A DNA stretch of 64,000 nt from Acidimicrobiales bacterium (GTDB taxonomy: Bacteria > Actinomycetota > Acidimicrobiia > Acidimicrobiales > SHLQ01): assembly GCA_020628865.1 (NCBI GenBank), contig JAHDEJ010000002.1:62001-126000 (forward strand). Direction: 5' to 3'. A program made the position numbers and the translations under genes. The notes below the pieces were generated by a model. It ran no database searches and was not told the DNA's origin. It saw nothing but the letters and a program-made list of their open reading frames with translations. Numbering within the stretch: position 1 is the stretch's first letter; each line of letters begins with the position of its first letter. Positions 62,748 through 64,000 of the stretch are shown piece after piece.

Positions 62748-63890
62748 TCAGCGGAGGCGGTGGGCGTGGACGTTCTGGACGAGTCCGAGGCAGATCAGGT
62801 TCGTGATCATCGACGAACCGCCGGCGCTGATCAGTGGTAGCGGAATACCGGTCACCGGCATCATGCCCATGTTCATGCCGACGCTCTGGAACGCCTGGAA
62901 GAGGAACATGGAGAACACCCCGACAGCGATGAGCCGCCCGAAATCGTTCTCCGCCAGATGGGCGATGCGCCAGATCCGCATGAGCAGCAGCCCGAACAGG
63001 ACCAGCAGAGTGGCCCCGCCGACGAACCCGAGCTCCTCCCCGACCACGCTGAAGATGAAGTCGGTTTCCTTTTCCGGCACGAGGGAGCTGTTGTTCTGCG
63101 TTCCCTCGAAGAGGCCGGTGCCGGTCATGCCGCCATTGCCGATGGCGATCTCCGCCTGGTTCACGTTGTAGCGGGAGGCGCTGGCCGGGTCGGCGAAGGC
63201 CGTGAAGCGATTGAGCTGTGTCTGGCGAAGGAAGCCGCCAGTCACCATGGCCCACACGGCGGCGACGAGCAGACCGAGCACGATGAGGACGTGCCGGACG
63301 GACACGCCGGCCACGATGACGATGCCGGCAACGATTGCGCCATAGACCATCACCGTGCCGAAGTCGGGCTGCAGCAGCACGAGACCGGACAGGAGCCCGG
63401 CGATCGCCAAGCCGATCATGACGTTGACGAACTCGAGCCGCTCCCGGGACTGCACGGTCGAGAACCAGGCGGCCAGCACGAGAATCATCACCGGTTTGGC
63501 GAGCTCGGATGGCTGGAAGTCGGCGAATCCGGTGGAGAACCAGGAGCGGGCGCCGTTGCGTTCGGTGCCGAACAGCAGCACGGCGACGAGCAGGATGACG
63601 GAGAAGCCATACAGCACGGGCACGAGGGCGCGGGCCTTGCGATAGTCCACAGCCGCCGTGATGCCTCCGGCCACCAGGCCGACGACGATGAAGATGATCT
63701 GGCGGTCGAGGAAGCTGCGGTCGGGAACGTCGCCTTCACGAAGCACGCCGCGGGTGGCGCTGTAGACCACGACGAGGCCCATCGCGAGCAAGCCGATGGA
63801 GAGAAGGATCACGGAGATGTCGATGCGGATCCAGAGCGGACCCTCTTCCTTGCGATCGAAGTCGGCGGTTCCGGCGCGAAGGGCGGTCAT
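62748..63890 (-). CDS. rodA: Rod shape-determining protein RodA (SEDS peptidoglycan polymerase)
   Basis: A 380-residue SEDS protein with about ten membrane helices. LRQTQLNRFTAFADP, YNVNQAEIAIGNGGMTGTGL and DFIFSVVGEELGF carry the conserved Asp of SEDS glycosyltransferases, and the end has GIPLPLISAGGSSM. It polymerises lipid II in cell elongation with PBP2. Its start overlaps the stop of the preceding gene (ATGA), whose product is probably that PBP2. Confidence 0.95.
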   Translation of the reverse strand: MTALRAGTADFDRKEEGPLWIRIDISVILLSIGLLAMGLVVVYSATRGVLREGDVPDRSFLDRQIIFIVVGLVAGGITAAVDYRKARALVPVLYGFSVILLVAVLLFGTERNGARSWFSTGFADFQPSELAKPVMILVLAAWFSTVQSRERLEFVNVMIGLAIAGLLSGLVLLQPDFGTVMVYGAIVAGIVIVAGVSVRHVLIVLGLLVAAVWAMVTGGFLRQTQLNRFTAFADPASASRYNVNQAEIAIGNGGMTGTGLFEGTQNNSSLVPEKETDFIFSVVGEELGFVGGATLLVLFGLLLMRIWRIAHLAENDFGRLIAVGVFSMFLFQAFQSVGMNMGMMPVTGIPLPLISAGGSSMITNLICLGLVQNVHAHRLR

Positions 63891-64000
63891 CCGTCGGCTC
63901 CTTCCACCGGCGCTTCGGCCGGGCCCTGCTCGGGGTCCCCGATCTCGCCGATGTTGGTGACGCCGTAGAACTCGTCGATCTCCTCCTGGCGGAGCGCCTT
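63887..64000 (-). CDS. mrdA: C-terminal end of a gene upstream of rodA, probably penicillin-binding protein 2
   Basis: Only the last 37 codons are inside the window; they are acidic and unstructured-looking (ending VEGADG), with no domain motif. The four-base overlap with rodA and the usual mrdA-rodA order suggest PBP2, a peptidoglycan transpeptidase. The assignment rests on gene order alone. Confidence 0.55.
   Translation of the reverse strand, partial: KALRQEEIDEFYGVTNIGEIGDPEQGPAEAPVEGADG

Overview
The window is high-GC, densely coded bacterial DNA. It suggests an actinobacterium of the Acidimicrobiia type, probably marine or Ilumatobacter-like. The evidence is many GTG starts and leaderless-looking genes, a fused E2/E1 2-oxoglutarate dehydrogenase (Kgd type), UvrD2 with an HRDC domain, an IniB/IniA/IniC-like locus, an ECF sigma factor with an RskA-type anti-sigma, and abundant acyl-CoA and SDR enzymes. 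The taxon is inferred from gene content only.

Layout. 1-4.8 kb (minus strand): pckA, a cold-shock-like small protein, a FakA/DAK2-family protein and the N-terminal part of recG, with REP-like palindromes abutting two stop codons. 5-23.2 kb: the most unusual region. It encodes an Asp/Asn/Ser repeat protein, a large LuxR-type ATPase regulator, an IniB-like/IniA-like/IniC-like minus-strand operon (two dynamin-family GTPases plus a repeat protein), an acidic protein with an IniB-like N-terminus, three membrane-anchored Hsp70-type ATPases without a substrate-binding domain (two carry extracytoplasmic SUMF1-fold and beta-sandwich domains), then an ECF sigma/anti-sigma pair. Four promoter regions here share the bipartite motif AATAGGGG-N6-CCGAT, so the genes look like one regulon.

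23.2-40.9 kb: lipid and CoA genes (alpha-methylacyl-CoA racemase family, alpha/beta hydrolase), a GNAT protein, a PH/SHOCT membrane protein, uvrD2, kgd, xthA, a cation/proton antiporter, an Asp-rich sortase-type surface protein, ettA, a YhhN protein and a PP2C-like phosphatase. 41-44.7 kb: sulfate activation (cysD-cysN-cysC) with a divergent cysQ-like phosphatase. 44.7-48.3 kb: gdhA and aceA, separated by a repeat-rich intergenic stretch, plus a small gene with a strong ribosome binding site upstream of aceA.

48.6-58 kb: catabolic genes (hydrolase, two SDRs, a methylsuccinyl-CoA-dehydrogenase-like ACAD, nitroreductase, enoyl-CoA hydratase, another ACAD) and selD, which reads through an in-frame UGA at the active-site position and so is probably a selenoprotein. 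58-64 kb (minus strand): RNase E/G, the TIGR03936 and TIGR03960 radical-SAM pair, rodA and the last 37 codons of a probable PBP2 gene.

The working hypothesis for the 5-23 kb block is an envelope-stress or membrane-remodelling system. Cytoplasmic dynamin-like GTPases and membrane-anchored actin/Hsp70-fold ATPases would act with disordered or beta-repeat scaffold proteins, under the LuxR-type regulator and perhaps the ECF sigma factor. Domain identities are well supported by sequence; the joint function is inference.
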